From Sphagnum compactum (taxonomy: Eukaryota > Bryophyta > Sphagnopsida > Sphagnales), in assembly GCA_965153455.1 (NCBI GenBank), contig OZ234498.1:12896001-12960000 (forward strand): 64,000 nt of DNA, in the 5' to 3' direction. The notes under the pieces are model-generated. The model saw only the letters and a list, made by a program, of their open reading frames with translations, did not search any database and was not told the DNA's origin. The translations under genes and the position numbers were made by a program. Shown here one piece after another: positions 37,059 through 48,939 of this stretch. Position 1 is the stretch's first letter; every line of letters begins with the position of its first letter.

Positions 37059-38981
37059 ATGGGTACAATGGACTTCCACCACATTATCAGGTTACTCTTG
37101 AACGTTTTAAGTTTTTTGGTGGCAGGTGGACTGGTCTTGTATTCTTATGTAAGATGGGCTTGCAGAGCAAGCAGAGGATCACCCTCAGCTGTTTTCTTTA
37201 CGAGCCTGCAAGGCAAGCACTTGGTGATCACTGGTGGGTCAAGCGGCATTGGCTATTCGATTGCAAAGCAAGCACTAGAAGAGGGTGCATATGTCACTCT
37301 TGTGGCTCGCAACCTTGGGAGGCTCCAGGCAGCAAAAGAGTCACTTCAGAGAGAAGTTCTGGGTCTCTTGAGCTCTAAAATCATTCTAAAGGTGCTCAAA
37401 GTATCTCCTTTCCAATGATGGTACAGATAATTTGTGGAGATCATGTGACCATGAAGTCTCTGATATCCCATTTCTCTTTACAAGTGATTCTTGTGGAATT
37501 GTTGCTTGCAATTGCATGTTTGACCAAAGCAATTTTTTTCACGAATCAGTGTTCATATACGCATATACCAATAGAAAATTATTCACTTAGGGATACCTCC
37601 CAAATCCCATACCAATAACCAATAGCATATGCCACTGGACACTACATGTCTCCAAGCCTATGTTTTTACTCTACACTTGCTAGTCATAGATTTCTTGTGT
37701 ACATTTTGTATTTGCCTCAAGTGGCTTCAAGTCTGTTTTCCTCATTTCAGTTGCTAATATTTTGCCTAGGAAACAACACCACTGAAAACTGCGAGAACCC
37801 AACCTAGAGAATTTGCACACCCTCTGGATGGTGGAGGCCAAGCACTCAAAAAGCCTGAAACTCTCTATAGGTTGTCTTTGATTCCTTTTGATGGTTTGCT
37901 CTTTTCAATTTGACCACAGGCAGTTGATGTGAGTGATTCAGAAGCCACCACTGCAGCAATACAGGAGGCGTATGCGTGGAGACCAATAGATGTGCTGGTG
38001 TGCAATGCAGGAGTCGTCTTCCCAGGTCACTTTGATGAAGTCTCAATTACACAATTAGATGATGCAATGAAGATCAATGTAATGGGGTCAGTGTATCCTG
38101 TGCACGCAGCACTTCCTCTCATGAAGCAACGTAACCTGAGCAACCCATGCTCAATTGTATTTCTTAGCTCTATTGCCGGCATGGTAATAATTTGTCCCTC
38201 ACTTGACTACAAAATAGCTCATTATGAGCTTTGTCTCATTTTGCTTATGAAGATTGTAGTCACAACAGGTTTTCATCATTGTTAGAGATTGATATTTCTT
38301 GCACACTGCAAAGCAAGATGCTTACACTTTGGGGACCTTCATTCTTTCCACAAATTGTGTATTTCCTTATCAGTGGATCAGTCATGGTGGGATGCAGAAC
38401 CAGTGTTATGGTGGCAATATATATGCAGCAACAAAGTATGCACAAAAAGGATTAGCTGAGGTATTGCGGTGGGAGTTGATGCCTTACAACATACGAGTTC
38501 ATGCAGTGTGCCCAGGTTTTGTTGACACCCCCATGAGCGCTGATGGTACTTTCTCTACTTACTCCAATGCTCTGCATCCAGGTAGTAAGTCGTTTACATG
38601 AGGCCAGGATAGACAGTAGCAAAGGCCCTGATCAAATTATGCACTATGGTTGGTTGGATTTCAGCTGAACTTCCAACAAGGCTAGGAGAGATTGCTCGAG
38701 CAATGAACCAGTATGACAAGAAAAAGATGGATACGTCCGATCATGTTGCAGCATGCACTCTTGCTGGTATTAAGAAAGGCACATTCTTGATCACTACAAG
38801 TTCCCGAGGACATTGGATGGCCATACTTGCCAGGGGGCCTACACCGGAGGGATCTATTGCCACCAACTTGTGGGAGCTTTCTTTAGCGATTCCTGCACGC
38901 TTACAAAGCTTCAAGGATAGAACATTTATGACCAATGTGATGATGACAATGGTGAATCCTAGTAAACAGAAAACAATCTGA
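37059..38981 (+). CDS. TSC10: 3-ketodihydrosphingosine reductase
   Basis: Four exons, 37059-37391, 37920-38183, 38398-38584 and 38665-38981, give 366 aa with all junctions in frame. It is a short-chain dehydrogenase: an N-terminal membrane segment (about residues 9-30), the cofactor motif TGGSSGIG (58-65), NAG (140-142), a catalytic Ser in FLSSIAG, and YAATK (Tyr208, Lys212) as the YxxxK pair. Spacing from the Ser block to the Tyr matches the TSC10/KDSR family. These enzymes reduce 3-ketodihydrosphingosine to dihydrosphingosine with NADPH at the ER, the second step of sphingolipid synthesis. The third intron can use a strong donor GTAAGT at 38585. The C-terminal part (ARGPTPEG onward) is poorly hydrophobic. 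Another SDR of the same superfamily is the main alternative. Confidence 0.85.
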
Positions 38982-39967
38982 GTTTTCAAAGATAACTGGG
39001 GTCAGGTCACTCTTGATGAGTACTGTCCAGTAAGCATGTGCAAAAAATGGATGGCACTTCTTGTTCAACATCACTCATGCTATGAAATTTTGTGAATCAA
39101 GTGCAAGATATCATGTTGTTACACCTCAATGTAAGAATTCAAATGTGGAACAAGAATTCATATGGAGGGAAGCTCAATTGTGCTTTAAGCCTCTAACTAG
39201 AGGCAATGCATTTTCCCCACTTTTTATCACTGTGTTGATAATGAAATAAAGGCATTTAAGGGAGCTTGTGTTTGTTTAAGAGAGTTTTCAGGATTTGGTG
39301 ATAGCAAAATCAAACCAACAAATCTCTTAGCATTAGCATTGGCAAGTCATATTAACGTGTTCTGAATATTTCTACACCTTGTCATCATGTGTGTTATCAA
39401 ATGTGGTAGCATAGATGATCAATGTTGATGAACAGAGTGTCCAATTCTACCACAAAATGCTCTTCTAAAGTTTTGAGCACCACCAATGACATTAGTTCAC
39501 AGAAATTTGTGTGTCCATTGCAACAAGGGAAGCAAATTACAGAACCAAAATTGAACCTTGCAAACTAATTGTCATCTGTTTTGTTCAAACTTGTTCTGAA
39601 TCAATTGGTATTCCAGATCTGTATGCTGATTTCTGCTCTCATGAACTTCTCTACTTTGTTAAATCCCCCTAAGACAGATGATCCCCAATTTTACTGCAGA
39701 GAGTGCAAGTGTTTGTCTGAGATCAAATTGAACCAATCTGAATTGTCAAAGTACGTACAAAGTGACCAATAAAAGGTATCAAATCTCTCTTCAAGTATAC
39801 AAAATCTGCCTGCTTTTGACATCAGCAAAATTCCATGGCAACTTTTTGAAACTTGATAAATTGCTCTTGGCAAAAAAATTTAATCTTCCCTGAAATGCTC
39901 ATGGAACTGCAGTAACTTGTGTGTAAATGTTGAGTCGATTGACAATGCAGAAAGAGTTTGGGAAGAA
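38982..39967. other. intergenic region between convergent genes
   Basis: This contains the 3' flanks of the reductase gene (plus) and the MIA40 gene (minus). No other gene was recognised. Confidence 0.5.
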
Positions 39968-41207
39968 CTAAGATCTGGGTGTCCGAATAGCTTCCTCCGG
40001 TGGAGTATTGGACAAAAATTCATGTCCATCAGTATCATCTTTTGAGGATTCTTGGTCAGTCCTTTCATGCATCTGTTCATCACCTGTGTATTGAGTGAAA
40101 GCTGTCGGATGTGATGACATGCATAATTGCATAGCAATGAAAGGCTTTATACAGTCTGACCCCTGCAAGAGTGCAAATGCTTATTTCATCAGACCACAAG
40201 GACAAAGTAAACAGCCAGATAACAAATCAAGCAAGATAGCAGTTGCTGATCCGTTTGTCCCTTCTACTTCAAAGATTTGATGTAATTCATTGCCGAGTAT
40301 TTTTTTCATAAAAGGAGGGTTTGTCTGTTCTTAATTGGTAATAGTAGTACTGCAGCCTCTTCTTACCTGTTCTTCCGCAGTGCTTGTGAGGAAACAAAAG
40401 AAAGCTTCACTAAATTGAGTGCCACATGGTCCATCTCGAAGTTCAGCCACACAATCACATTCTAGAGCTCGGCGTGCCTTTTCCTCTAGCGAAAACTGCA
40501 ATGTTTCACAGTTTCCCAGCAGAAGCACTCAACAAATAAAATCTGATGACCAGAGAGTACTGTTGCATGCACAAAGGATTTTTCCCCTTTTTTTTCTTTC
40601 TTTTTCTCTTTTTGGCCACATCAGTAAAAAAAAGTAGTTAGAACTGCAAGAAGACAAAATATTTTTGGAAAAAAAAAAAAACAAATCGAAAGATTTTATT
40701 AAAAAACTACATACACACATACATTGAAGAATCAACAGAATGAGAAAAACACTCTGAACTTACATAGTGGAGAAAAGGCTAAGCAACGGACCTCAGTGTC
40801 ATCCCCATCCACAGTATCTAATGCTTCTGTAATAAAAACAAACCAAATGTTTTAAAGTTACATTAGTCTTAAAAATACTGCAAAACTGCAAAAACAACCA
40901 AACCCTAACCAAGCTTTCAATTGCTGAGAGCTATGGATTTATGGAATGAAAAAAAAAAAAAAAAAAAAAACCACGTCTTCTAATTCAGTTGTAAATTGGG
41001 AAACCCTAAGGCCTCTTCGCTCAATGCTCCATCTCCCTCTTGCTTCTTCTATCATTTGCAACCTCCTCAAGGGAGGAAAAAATAATAATAATTAAAAGGA
41101 AATAATGGACTCAAACCTGTTGCCAAGGCATTCAAGGAGTGAGAGGCGTCTTCATCGCGCTGCTGCTGCTGCTCCTCATCGGAGCGGTGTACGACAGGTC
41201 TACCCAT
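39968..41207 (-). CDS. MIA40: MIA40-type mitochondrial intermembrane-space oxidoreductase
   Basis: Exons on the minus strand are 41117-41207, 40792-40826, 40367-40495 and 39968-40162; phases agree and the product is 149 aa. After an acidic, Gln-rich N-terminus comes the CHCH core: ALECDCVAEL, GPCGTQFSEAFFCF (Cys66-x9-Cys76), then GSDCIKPFIAMQLC (Cys89-x9-Cys99). Both CX9C pairs and the GSDC signature identify MIA40, which drives disulfide-coupled import into mitochondria (in plants also linked to peroxisomes) with the oxidase ERV1. The tail is charged and polar. The family's redox-active CPC reads CDC here (Cys55-Asp56-Cys57), which would be expected to alter its redox behaviour. I saw no N-terminal membrane anchor, as is usual in plants. 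The 35-bp exon 2 is unusually small but keeps the frame. Confidence 0.85.
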
Positions 41208-41309
41208 AGCAATCTACGACAATATAGAAAGTGTGAGCAATGTGCGCTGCTGCTGCTCCTTCTTCTCTTCCTTCTTCTGCACATGCTAAGACGCAACACC
41301 CATGAAACC

Positions 41310-41735
41310 CTAATTACCCAAACCCTAATAATTTTGTCCTGCTCTAACTACCCCTCCCCTCTGTGTTCCCCAACCACTGCGGTCTGGGGTGGCAGATTAT
41401 GTCATTTTCTTGACCACATTCTGTGACATAATCTTCTGTGATTGTCATGAAACTCTAATCACCCAAACCGTAATCATCTGCTCTAACTAACTACCCCTTG
41501 TCCTACCCAACCATTGAGGTCTTGGGTGGCCGATTATGTCATTTTCTTCACCACATTATATGACATAATCTTGTGTGATTATCATAACACTCTAAGCAAC
41601 CAAAACCGTAATCATCTGCTCTAACTAACTACCCCCTGTCCTACCCGACCATTGAGGTCTTGGGTGGCCGATTATGTCATTTTCTAGACCACATTATATG
41701 ACATAATCTTCCACAATGATCACACACTCATAATA
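41310..41735. repeat. three tandem repeats of about 130 bp upstream of MIA40
   Basis: Each unit contains CTCTAACTA, GGTCTTGGGTGGC-like and a palindrome GATTATGTCA...TGACATAATC. The palindrome arms lie at 41395-41404/41424-41433, 41532-41541/41561-41570 and 41670-41679/41699-41708, always with the same 19-base spacing. The array starts about 100 bp upstream of the MIA40 start codon, so it probably lies in the promoter or leader. Confidence 0.85.
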
Positions 41736-41853
41736 GTGACCAAAATCTCTGTTGTTGATTTTTTTTTTCTTTTTTTTCTTTTTTTTTAAAAAATTTCCCA
41801 ATGTGGAATCTGCCACCCCAAAACTTAATGTTGTATGGAATGGGTCTCATCCT

Positions 41854-41928
41854 TGCCCATTATGTTGCGTACATTGCCTAAGCTCACCTCCGGAGTCTCA
41901 CATAGTGCATTACCCAACATAATGGGCA
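41854..41928. repeat. hairpin with 14-bp perfect arms
   Basis: TGCCCATTATGTTG (41854-41867) and CAACATAATGGGCA (41915-41928) are exact inverted copies around a 47-base loop. It may be a small MITE or give a hairpin RNA. Confidence 0.7.
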
Positions 41929-42019
41929 AAGCCTCGAGACTACTACGGTATCTCCCACCCAATTTTGGGTTTTTGTTGGGCCAAGTCATGAATGAAAAAA
42001 AAAAAAAAAAAGCCAAAAT

Positions 42020-45000
42020 TGTTGTGAGAAAAAAAATTATTCAATTTTTCACAATGTGTATTAAATTTTTTGTAGGAATATTCATACAATTCATTTGGAA
42101 CATATGAATTTTTTCTTAAATTTTAGTGTTATTAAGTAAGATTTAGGGATTTGAAAAAAATTATGTGATTTTTTATGAAAATTCTTTCTTCTTTCAACTT
42201 ATGTCTTTCTTCTCTTTGATTCTTTTTTTCCTTTTTTTATTTTAGATATTATAATTATCATCGGCGACACTTTCAATAATTTCACTACTCGTGTGACAAA
42301 TATCTTAATAGATCATGGAAAAATTCAATAATTTTAAAATTTAAAAAAGATTTAATCTTTTGACAAAAAATAATAATTATTTGTTTTTAAAATGTTGGAA
42401 ACTGGGTCTAGGCTACGGATATATATATATATGTGTACAATTTGTATTGGTCACATGACCTTTTAAAAGGTTTTATTTTATTTTTAAATTTTACACATTC
42501 AAAAAAAAATCTCATCATCAGGAAAAATGATGGTATATTTTTTTTCCAAATTTTCAAACATATCAAGAGAATTTTCTCAAAAATTTCAACATTGCAAAAT
42601 TTATTAATTTGTGTCAAATTTTGCATTTCTTTATCATACTTTTGATTAACCAACTAATCATCCTAAAAACATTGGCTTGTGTATTCTTCTCATTCTCTTT
42701 TTGTTTTTTCAATTTTTTTTAATTTTTATTTGCATTTTTATTCCTTGTATACTTTATCACTCTACCTTTCCCTCCACCTCTCCCTTGATTTCCACTTCCA
42801 CCTCCCTTAACCATGATGAAAGAGCAAGAAATGAAATATATATATATATATATATAATTAGGATAAGAAGATTTTAAAATAAAGCTTTCAAAATGTACAT
42901 AAATATTTATCATTAGTTACGAAAATCATTGGATGTTTTACCTCGAGAACAACTATTTTACAATGCAAGAACTATGTGACAATTTTTTTTATTTTCCAAT
43001 TATGATTCACTTTCACCATTCCTTGTGCAAGATGTTGCTAAAGGAAAAGGCAATGTCATGGACATTTAAGTAAAAAACTAAAGTTTTTAAAAATATCCTT
43101 GAAAAATTATGTTTAGAAATTTCTAAGAGTCTTCATAAAGATCTTTGAAAAAATAAGCAATTTTTTCAAAACAATCCTTGAAAAATATGTTTAGAAATTT
43201 CTAGAAATAGAACTAGTGAATTTTTTTAAAGATGTTTGGGCAATCTAAACATTGGGCACCTATCCCATTGGATCGTAACATTTTTCATCTATAGTCATCA
43301 TATTTCAAAATAAGAAAAAATACAATGCTCAATGGGTAATGGCCAACAACTACCACATGAACCCAATCAACATACTTTGGCATAAAATCACATAAAATCA
43401 ATCAAATTCCTTTGAGTTATGTGTGCATTTGAGCGAGCATGGAAATGGCAATGGTCCAAGTGGTTTGAAACATGGAGGATAAGAGGATTTTTTCTAACTC
43501 ATAAAAAACTATATTGCAAAATAGGCTTTGTCAACATTTGGATTCATGGTTCGAATGTAAACTCAAGTTTCCTTCAATTTTAAGAATTTTCCTTACAATA
43601 ATGCATTGACAACTTGAATAGAGGAATGCATTGAAAGGGGGATATTGGCTTGACAAATGATAGACTATAAATTAGGACTACACATAGGTCATGGTTGACA
43701 ATCATACCTCAACATTGTTCTATGTCTTTGAATGTTTTGTAAACACATTATAAGTATTTATGTTGTATTTTGATATGTCACGTAGGAGCTGTGTAGATGT
43801 TCATATACATAATATGGTAATCTACATATGGATGTACAATGTGTATGTATAATTAAATTTATATATAAGATTTAACCAAATGTTGGGTACATCAACAAGT
43901 TTTCCCCTATTTTCATAATCTTCACAAGTTTGCCTATTAGTTAGAGTCTTAAACTCTAGTTTTTGTTTTTCAACTTTTTTAATAAACTTAATAACATGTG
44001 TTAATTTGCAAAGGTGTGTGAATTGCCGCAAGTGTGAGGTGCATCCTAGGCCTAAGTTCAACTCCCACAAATTTCACATCATCTAAAAATTTCATGTTGT
44101 TGTGTGTCATGTGCAAATGTTGCATTTCAATGTTCTTTCTTATTTTGCATGTTCAGGTTTCTTTTCTTACGTTGCTACTTTTTTTGCAAGGTTGAAATTG
44201 TTGTCAAGGTATTTTTTCATGTTCAAATTTTACACGTGTTTGTAAGTTTGGGATATTTGTCAAGGTGTTTTTTGCGTCTTCAAATTTTTGTGCATGTTCC
44301 AAATTTTCTTTTGCAAGTTTGATATTTATTTCAAGGAGCTTTTGTCAATTTTCAAGTTTTTCTGCATGTCACAAATTCTTTTTGCACTTTGTTTGAAATT
44401 TATGTTAAGGTAAAAACATAGTTAGGGTTAAAAAAGAATGTTGCACCAAATGTCCCTAGTGTACCCCCCCCAATTGGAGGCTCTTTTATAATTTAGTGGA
44501 ACATTGATATTGGAACTTTTATTTGCTCAATAAATACATTTGTTACTACGGCACTATTCTATGTCATTTTTAATTTGAAAAAGTTTAAGAATTCTTGACA
44601 AGTCTTGAAAAAACATTCAAAACACTATGTACTACTTTGGCAAAATTTGGCTCAAGGACAAGTTGGTAATGTATAAAAATATATATTTATTTCCAAAATT
44701 TATATCACAAATAACATAGGCACTAATATCTATTAAACACCCAAATTTGACAAGAATCAAGTGTCTTATTGCCATTTACAAGGTTCCAAAAAGTGAAAAT
44801 TTTGGGCACTTAATTAGGGTCATTGATAGAACATGGTTTAGATTGAATAAATTTTATTATTCCTTTTTCCATAGTGTAAACAAAAGAAGCAAAACTGTGT
44901 TGCTTATTTCAAATAGGGACAAAAATTTAAAGAATAAGAAGCAAAACTTAAAATTCAAATCGTGATAAAACATTTAGGCTGTTATGAAGGAAGTAGAGGT

Positions 45001-45139
45001 AGGTTACAACAATGATGAATTCAAGGATAGGGCAAGCCAAGAGGTGCATATATTCACCTTCATCCTCTCCAAGTGGAGTAATGTAATTTTAAAAAAGTGG
45101 CCAAACCTTAAACAATAAAGTAGTGAAATGTTGCATCTT
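42020..45139. other. AT-rich gene-poor DNA
   Basis: Low-complexity AT-rich sequence with short (TA)n runs at about 42420 and 42839. No gene or exon chain was recognised. Confidence 0.5.
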
Positions 45140-45490
45140 TCAAAGCTTGCCAAGAGGGTACATAGGCCTTGCTAACTTCCATGCCACCCATGATGCAAAT
45201 GAACATTGCATACTTTGGCAAGAGTTGATCAATGTATTTCTTTTCCCATAATAGGTTGGTAATGGATTTTCCTAAGCCATTTTAATTTGGTTGAATTTGG
45301 GATTGATAAATATTCTTTATGCAATCAAATTAACTCTACCACGAAACAAGGGGAAGTAAAGGAAAATCTTATGGTGGAAGATAACTTCCCTTGTACATGA
45401 GGCCTAATCTATTCTTGGGATAATTCGCATTTTGGTGAGTAGAGGATTTTAACGAGGCCAAATAGAATATACACATTTCAACTTCATGTG
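45140..45490 (+). pseudogene. relic of a LINE-type endonuclease domain
   Basis: With stops and frame changes, the plus strand reads YIGLANFHATHDANEHCILW then QELINVF, and further on LIYSWDNSHFGE followed by RILTRPNRIYTF. These resemble the APE-type endonuclease of plant LINEs (blocks N-x-Y-A-P-x-D, and F-T-W-x-N...R-L-D-R). The frame is broken and no reverse transcriptase was recognised downstream. This is a weak, memory-based family call. Confidence 0.4.
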
Positions 45491-46785
45491 GTTTTCAATG
45501 TCATATTGACAACTATAACATTGATGGAGATGAAGTTAAATTGTACCATAGTCATGTCTCATGTGCGAAATCGAATGAAGTGCTTCCCATTATTATTTTT
45601 TGTTGAAGATGAATAGTTCTTAATTTAAGGATGTCGTGGATGAAATTATTGGATTGAAAATTTAAATTTTGGAAAGGGATACATTGGCATTTTGAAGAAG
45701 CCAATGAAAATAACTTGGTTTTACAAGTCCTTTAGTAAAAAGAAAGTTGTAGAATTCAAATAAGAAAAGATCAAGTTGAGAGTTATTGGCCCCCTTATAG
45801 AAGATCAAATTCAACTTCAACAAGTCCCATCAAACATAGTACACCAACATAGGGTCAATGTTATACGGGACATTGTTTTTATAGGCCCATGAAAACCAAT
45901 AGAGGAGCGGGGGACATGTCAATTGGGAACTTGAATATGGACAACTCTCTCTCACTTAGGTTTGAAGTATCCCAAGCTTGGCCTTCAAAATGTAAAAGTG
46001 AGGTCAACATATGAGGTGGGCATTTTGTCTTGTGCTTTAAATGGGTTTCTCCATTCCCAAAATTTGGAATATGGCTCCAAAAAAACTTCTTGTTAAATAA
46101 ACTTGAGTGTGAAGCTAAGTTCCTACTTCATCATAGTTCTCAACCATAACCTATGGTGGTCATATCAACTCCAAGGAGGAAATCATGGTTTAAAAATCAT
46201 GGTTTACAATAAAGTTATACTAAGAGTATTCCTTATTTCGGGCTTGTCTTTCATCCTCACTCTCTACTCACTCATCCTCCCAATGTGTAACAAACATATG
46301 GGATCCTAATTCTTTTGAATTTTTATTCTTGGAATTGTTATTAGAAAGGCTTACAAGCTTAGAAGATTTAGATGATACATTTCAATTTAGGTTACTAGAG
46401 TATGTGAAAGCAAATTTACAACTCTCATTTAAGGAAAGACCACCTATATTTGTGGTGTGGGTGAATAGGTACCCATGTTCTTCGGAAGGGGTATTGGACT
46501 AGGTTAAAAAATGGTGATGAATAGTTTTTACAAACAAAAATTTCATGCAATCAATGGGATGGCTCAAAATGCAACTAGGAGGGCCTAATTTATTTTTCTT
46601 TTTTATGAAGGAAAGGGGTTTGAAATTTCATTTTGGATTATTTTTTTAGTGTTCCATGTCTGTTCCCACCAAATTCTCACATCGTTCCCAATGCTTATGA
46701 ATTTTCAAGTTCTCACATGTTCCTCAAGTAGCATCACTCTTCATCCCATATCCTTTGCCCTAAATGTCTACCCTTATAACCTATA

Positions 46786-47875
46786 CTAGTGTGAACCCCG
46801 TGCCTAATGCACAGGTGTGTGTGTATTTGTGTACATATTACAAAATTACAACTACAAACTACAGTTCCAAAATAACGGCGTCCGCACAGTTTCACATAGC
46901 CAAACAAAACGGCCACTCTCAAGGGTCGCCCGTTCGCCCGGTTCCAGACTAGTCGATTCTATTCCCTCCCACGCACCGCACCGTTTTGGCTACCTTGTCG
47001 CCTACGTCAGTGCGCTTACACCCTGCTGCCTCCCATAAGCTTTGCTTGCAGCGGCAGTGATGGCGTCCCTTGGTCTACACCTCCTCCTGGTTGCTTCTCC
47101 TTCATCTTCTGTAGGAACCCAATAGCCCATTACCGTCGCCTCCTGTTCCGCTGTCTCGTGTGCTTGGCTACGAAAGAGTGTGTTGTGTCCACTGTTGCGT
47201 TCTTGCACCTCGACTTGCACCTTTGTTTTGGTCGGTTCAGAGTTTCGACGGGTTCAGGGTTTGGTTTCAGGGTAGTTAATGCAAAGAAGAAGAAGAAAGA
47301 AACAAAGAAACAAAGAAGTCCCCCGTCTCCTCCTCATCCGCGGATACGATCAATCTCTCTACCGCACACTTGCACGCCCAAATACGTAGCCCACAAAAGC
47401 AAGCAACAAAAGCAAGAGAACAAACGTAGTCGACAATTGCACAAGAAACGCTCCGTTGCAACGTTCTGAGAGCTTATTCGGCCATCGCTAACTATGGCCA
47501 GGTCAATGCATAACCTAACCACAGTTATTACATCCGTGCTTTTTTCCCACTTCCATTTAATTTTCGAACCCCCAAAAACATAAGTGTAGGGTAAAGCCCA
47601 TAGCCACCGGCTTTACTGGAATAGGGGGGCTCTCTGAGGGGAAGCTGAGCACAAGCCCAATTTCAGTAAAGGCTGTAGCCAAGGGCTTTACATCAGCCTT
47701 TTTTTTTTTTTTTTTTGGCCGAACTGGTTTAGGGTTTAGGGCCACACACTGTCGTTGGATGAGGAATAGAGTGCCAGTTTTCATCCAGTCAGACAGGAGT
47801 TTTCGCCAGATTTCTAGACTACGGACAGTCCGTCCGGAGTCAGGGGAAGCTACTTTCTTCCTTTAATATATATAA
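46786..47875 (-). mobile_element. non-autonomous Helitron-like element
   Basis: The minus-strand 3' end has a hairpin GTGC-ATTAG-GCAC, a short spacer, then CTAG followed by T (46786-46789), which is the Helitron terminal layout. Near 47875 the minus strand begins TTATATATATTAAAGG, like the AT-rich start of the Helitrons at the right edge of this window, although it starts TT instead of TC. The inside is richer in G and C than its surroundings and has no recognisable gene. The 5' boundary is approximate. Confidence 0.6.
47591..47691. repeat. imperfect hairpin with arms of about 31 bp
   Basis: The left arm starts GTAAAGCCCATAGCC and the right arm ends GTAGCCAAGGGCTTTAC; they pair with a few mismatches around a 39-base loop. 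It lies within the Helitron-like element. Confidence 0.7.
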
Positions 47876-47914
47876 TGGTACAACCAAAGGGAAAGGAAAT
47901 GTAGTGTTTTACAT

Positions 47915-48075
47915 GATCTCTCATTAAACTTATATATTGGGAATGTCAATAAGGCGTGTTATTTTGTGATTGGTCAATCAAAAAGAGTCCAATCACACAA
48001 AAACAAAAGAAAAAGGGCCAAAAAAAAAAGAAAGTAATGCGCCACTAAACTCGACATTCCCATGAGAGAGAGATC
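47915..48075. mobile_element. palindromic MITE-like element
   Basis: The ends pair as GATCTCTCAT against ATGAGAGAGAGATC, next as GGGAATGTC against GACATTCCC, and inner arms TTTTGTGATTGG and CCAATCACACAAAA also pair. The whole 161-bp unit could fold into a long hairpin. It lies just beyond the Helitron-like element. Confidence 0.55.
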
Positions 48076-48127
48076 TAGAATGATGTGTTAAAACGTCAAA
48101 TTATTGTTCAAAGCTCTTTGCAATTCC

Positions 48128-48161
48128 CATGTTGTTTGCATGCAACATGTAAGCACACTAG
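48128..48161 (+). mobile_element. candidate plus-strand Helitron 3' terminus
   Basis: A 7-bp stem, CATGTTG/CAACATG, is followed after 8 bases by CTAG and then T, the arrangement expected at a Helitron 3' end. No matching 5' end was identified, so chance is possible. Confidence 0.3.
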
Positions 48162-48169
48162 TTCATTAA

Positions 48170-48400
48170 GGCAAAAATATAATCTTCAAAAAAATCCTCT
48201 AAAATAAACCAAAATCCTTCAAGATATCACAACTCTATAACTAATCTGAAGTTTCAACACGAGCCCAAATAACATCTTTCAAAAAAAAAATCTTGTATAA
48301 AAATAGACCACCTACGTAGGGGCTACTATACTCATTAGGCTACTATACTCTATAATGAATCTAAACACAATATCCTTCTTGCCTTGGTCAGCAAGGCCAA
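48170..48400 (+). repeat. solo copy of the foldback-element arm
   Basis: The segment matches 24060-24330 in order: AATATAATCTT, AATCCTCTAAAA, CTTCAAGATAT, GTTTCAACAC, and finally TACTATACTCTATAATGAAT and CACAATATCCTTCTTGCC. There is no inverted partner nearby. Confidence 0.75.
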
Positions 48401-48939
48401 TAACTGCATGCCATGCCAATTTGATCTGGTCCCTAGCTGACGGGGAGAGAAAATGGGTCTAATATTGGAGTACAATGTTAAGGAAGGGAACTTCTGAAAA
48501 GACTTTCACTACTTTTCCAGGACTTTGCAAAGAAAATCTTCAAACATGTGATAAAAGAATACAACCAGGCTTACTTGGTGATTTGTGGATCAAAGGAGGC
48601 GGGTGGTCCCGCGTCTTGTCAATTATCAGGATGTCCAAGAGAACTCTCAACTGAAATGACAAATGAGAAAATCAAGCGCACATCATAACATGGCAAAAAA
48701 ACTTTATTAGGAAGTCTGGAATATAACAATCATCGCAGTGAATGGATCCAATGATGACACCCATCAGTCATCATAACAGATCCACAAGTCCTTACAAAAA
48801 AACTGCCTGTTAGCTTAGATAACTTGGCATGCTTGTTAACTATACAAATTAGTTAAAAACGAGCCCAAATGGCAGGAACTGAACCCAGCCAGCCACTCAG
48901 TGAGTCTCCCATGATGATTTTGTGATTGGAAGACATGCT

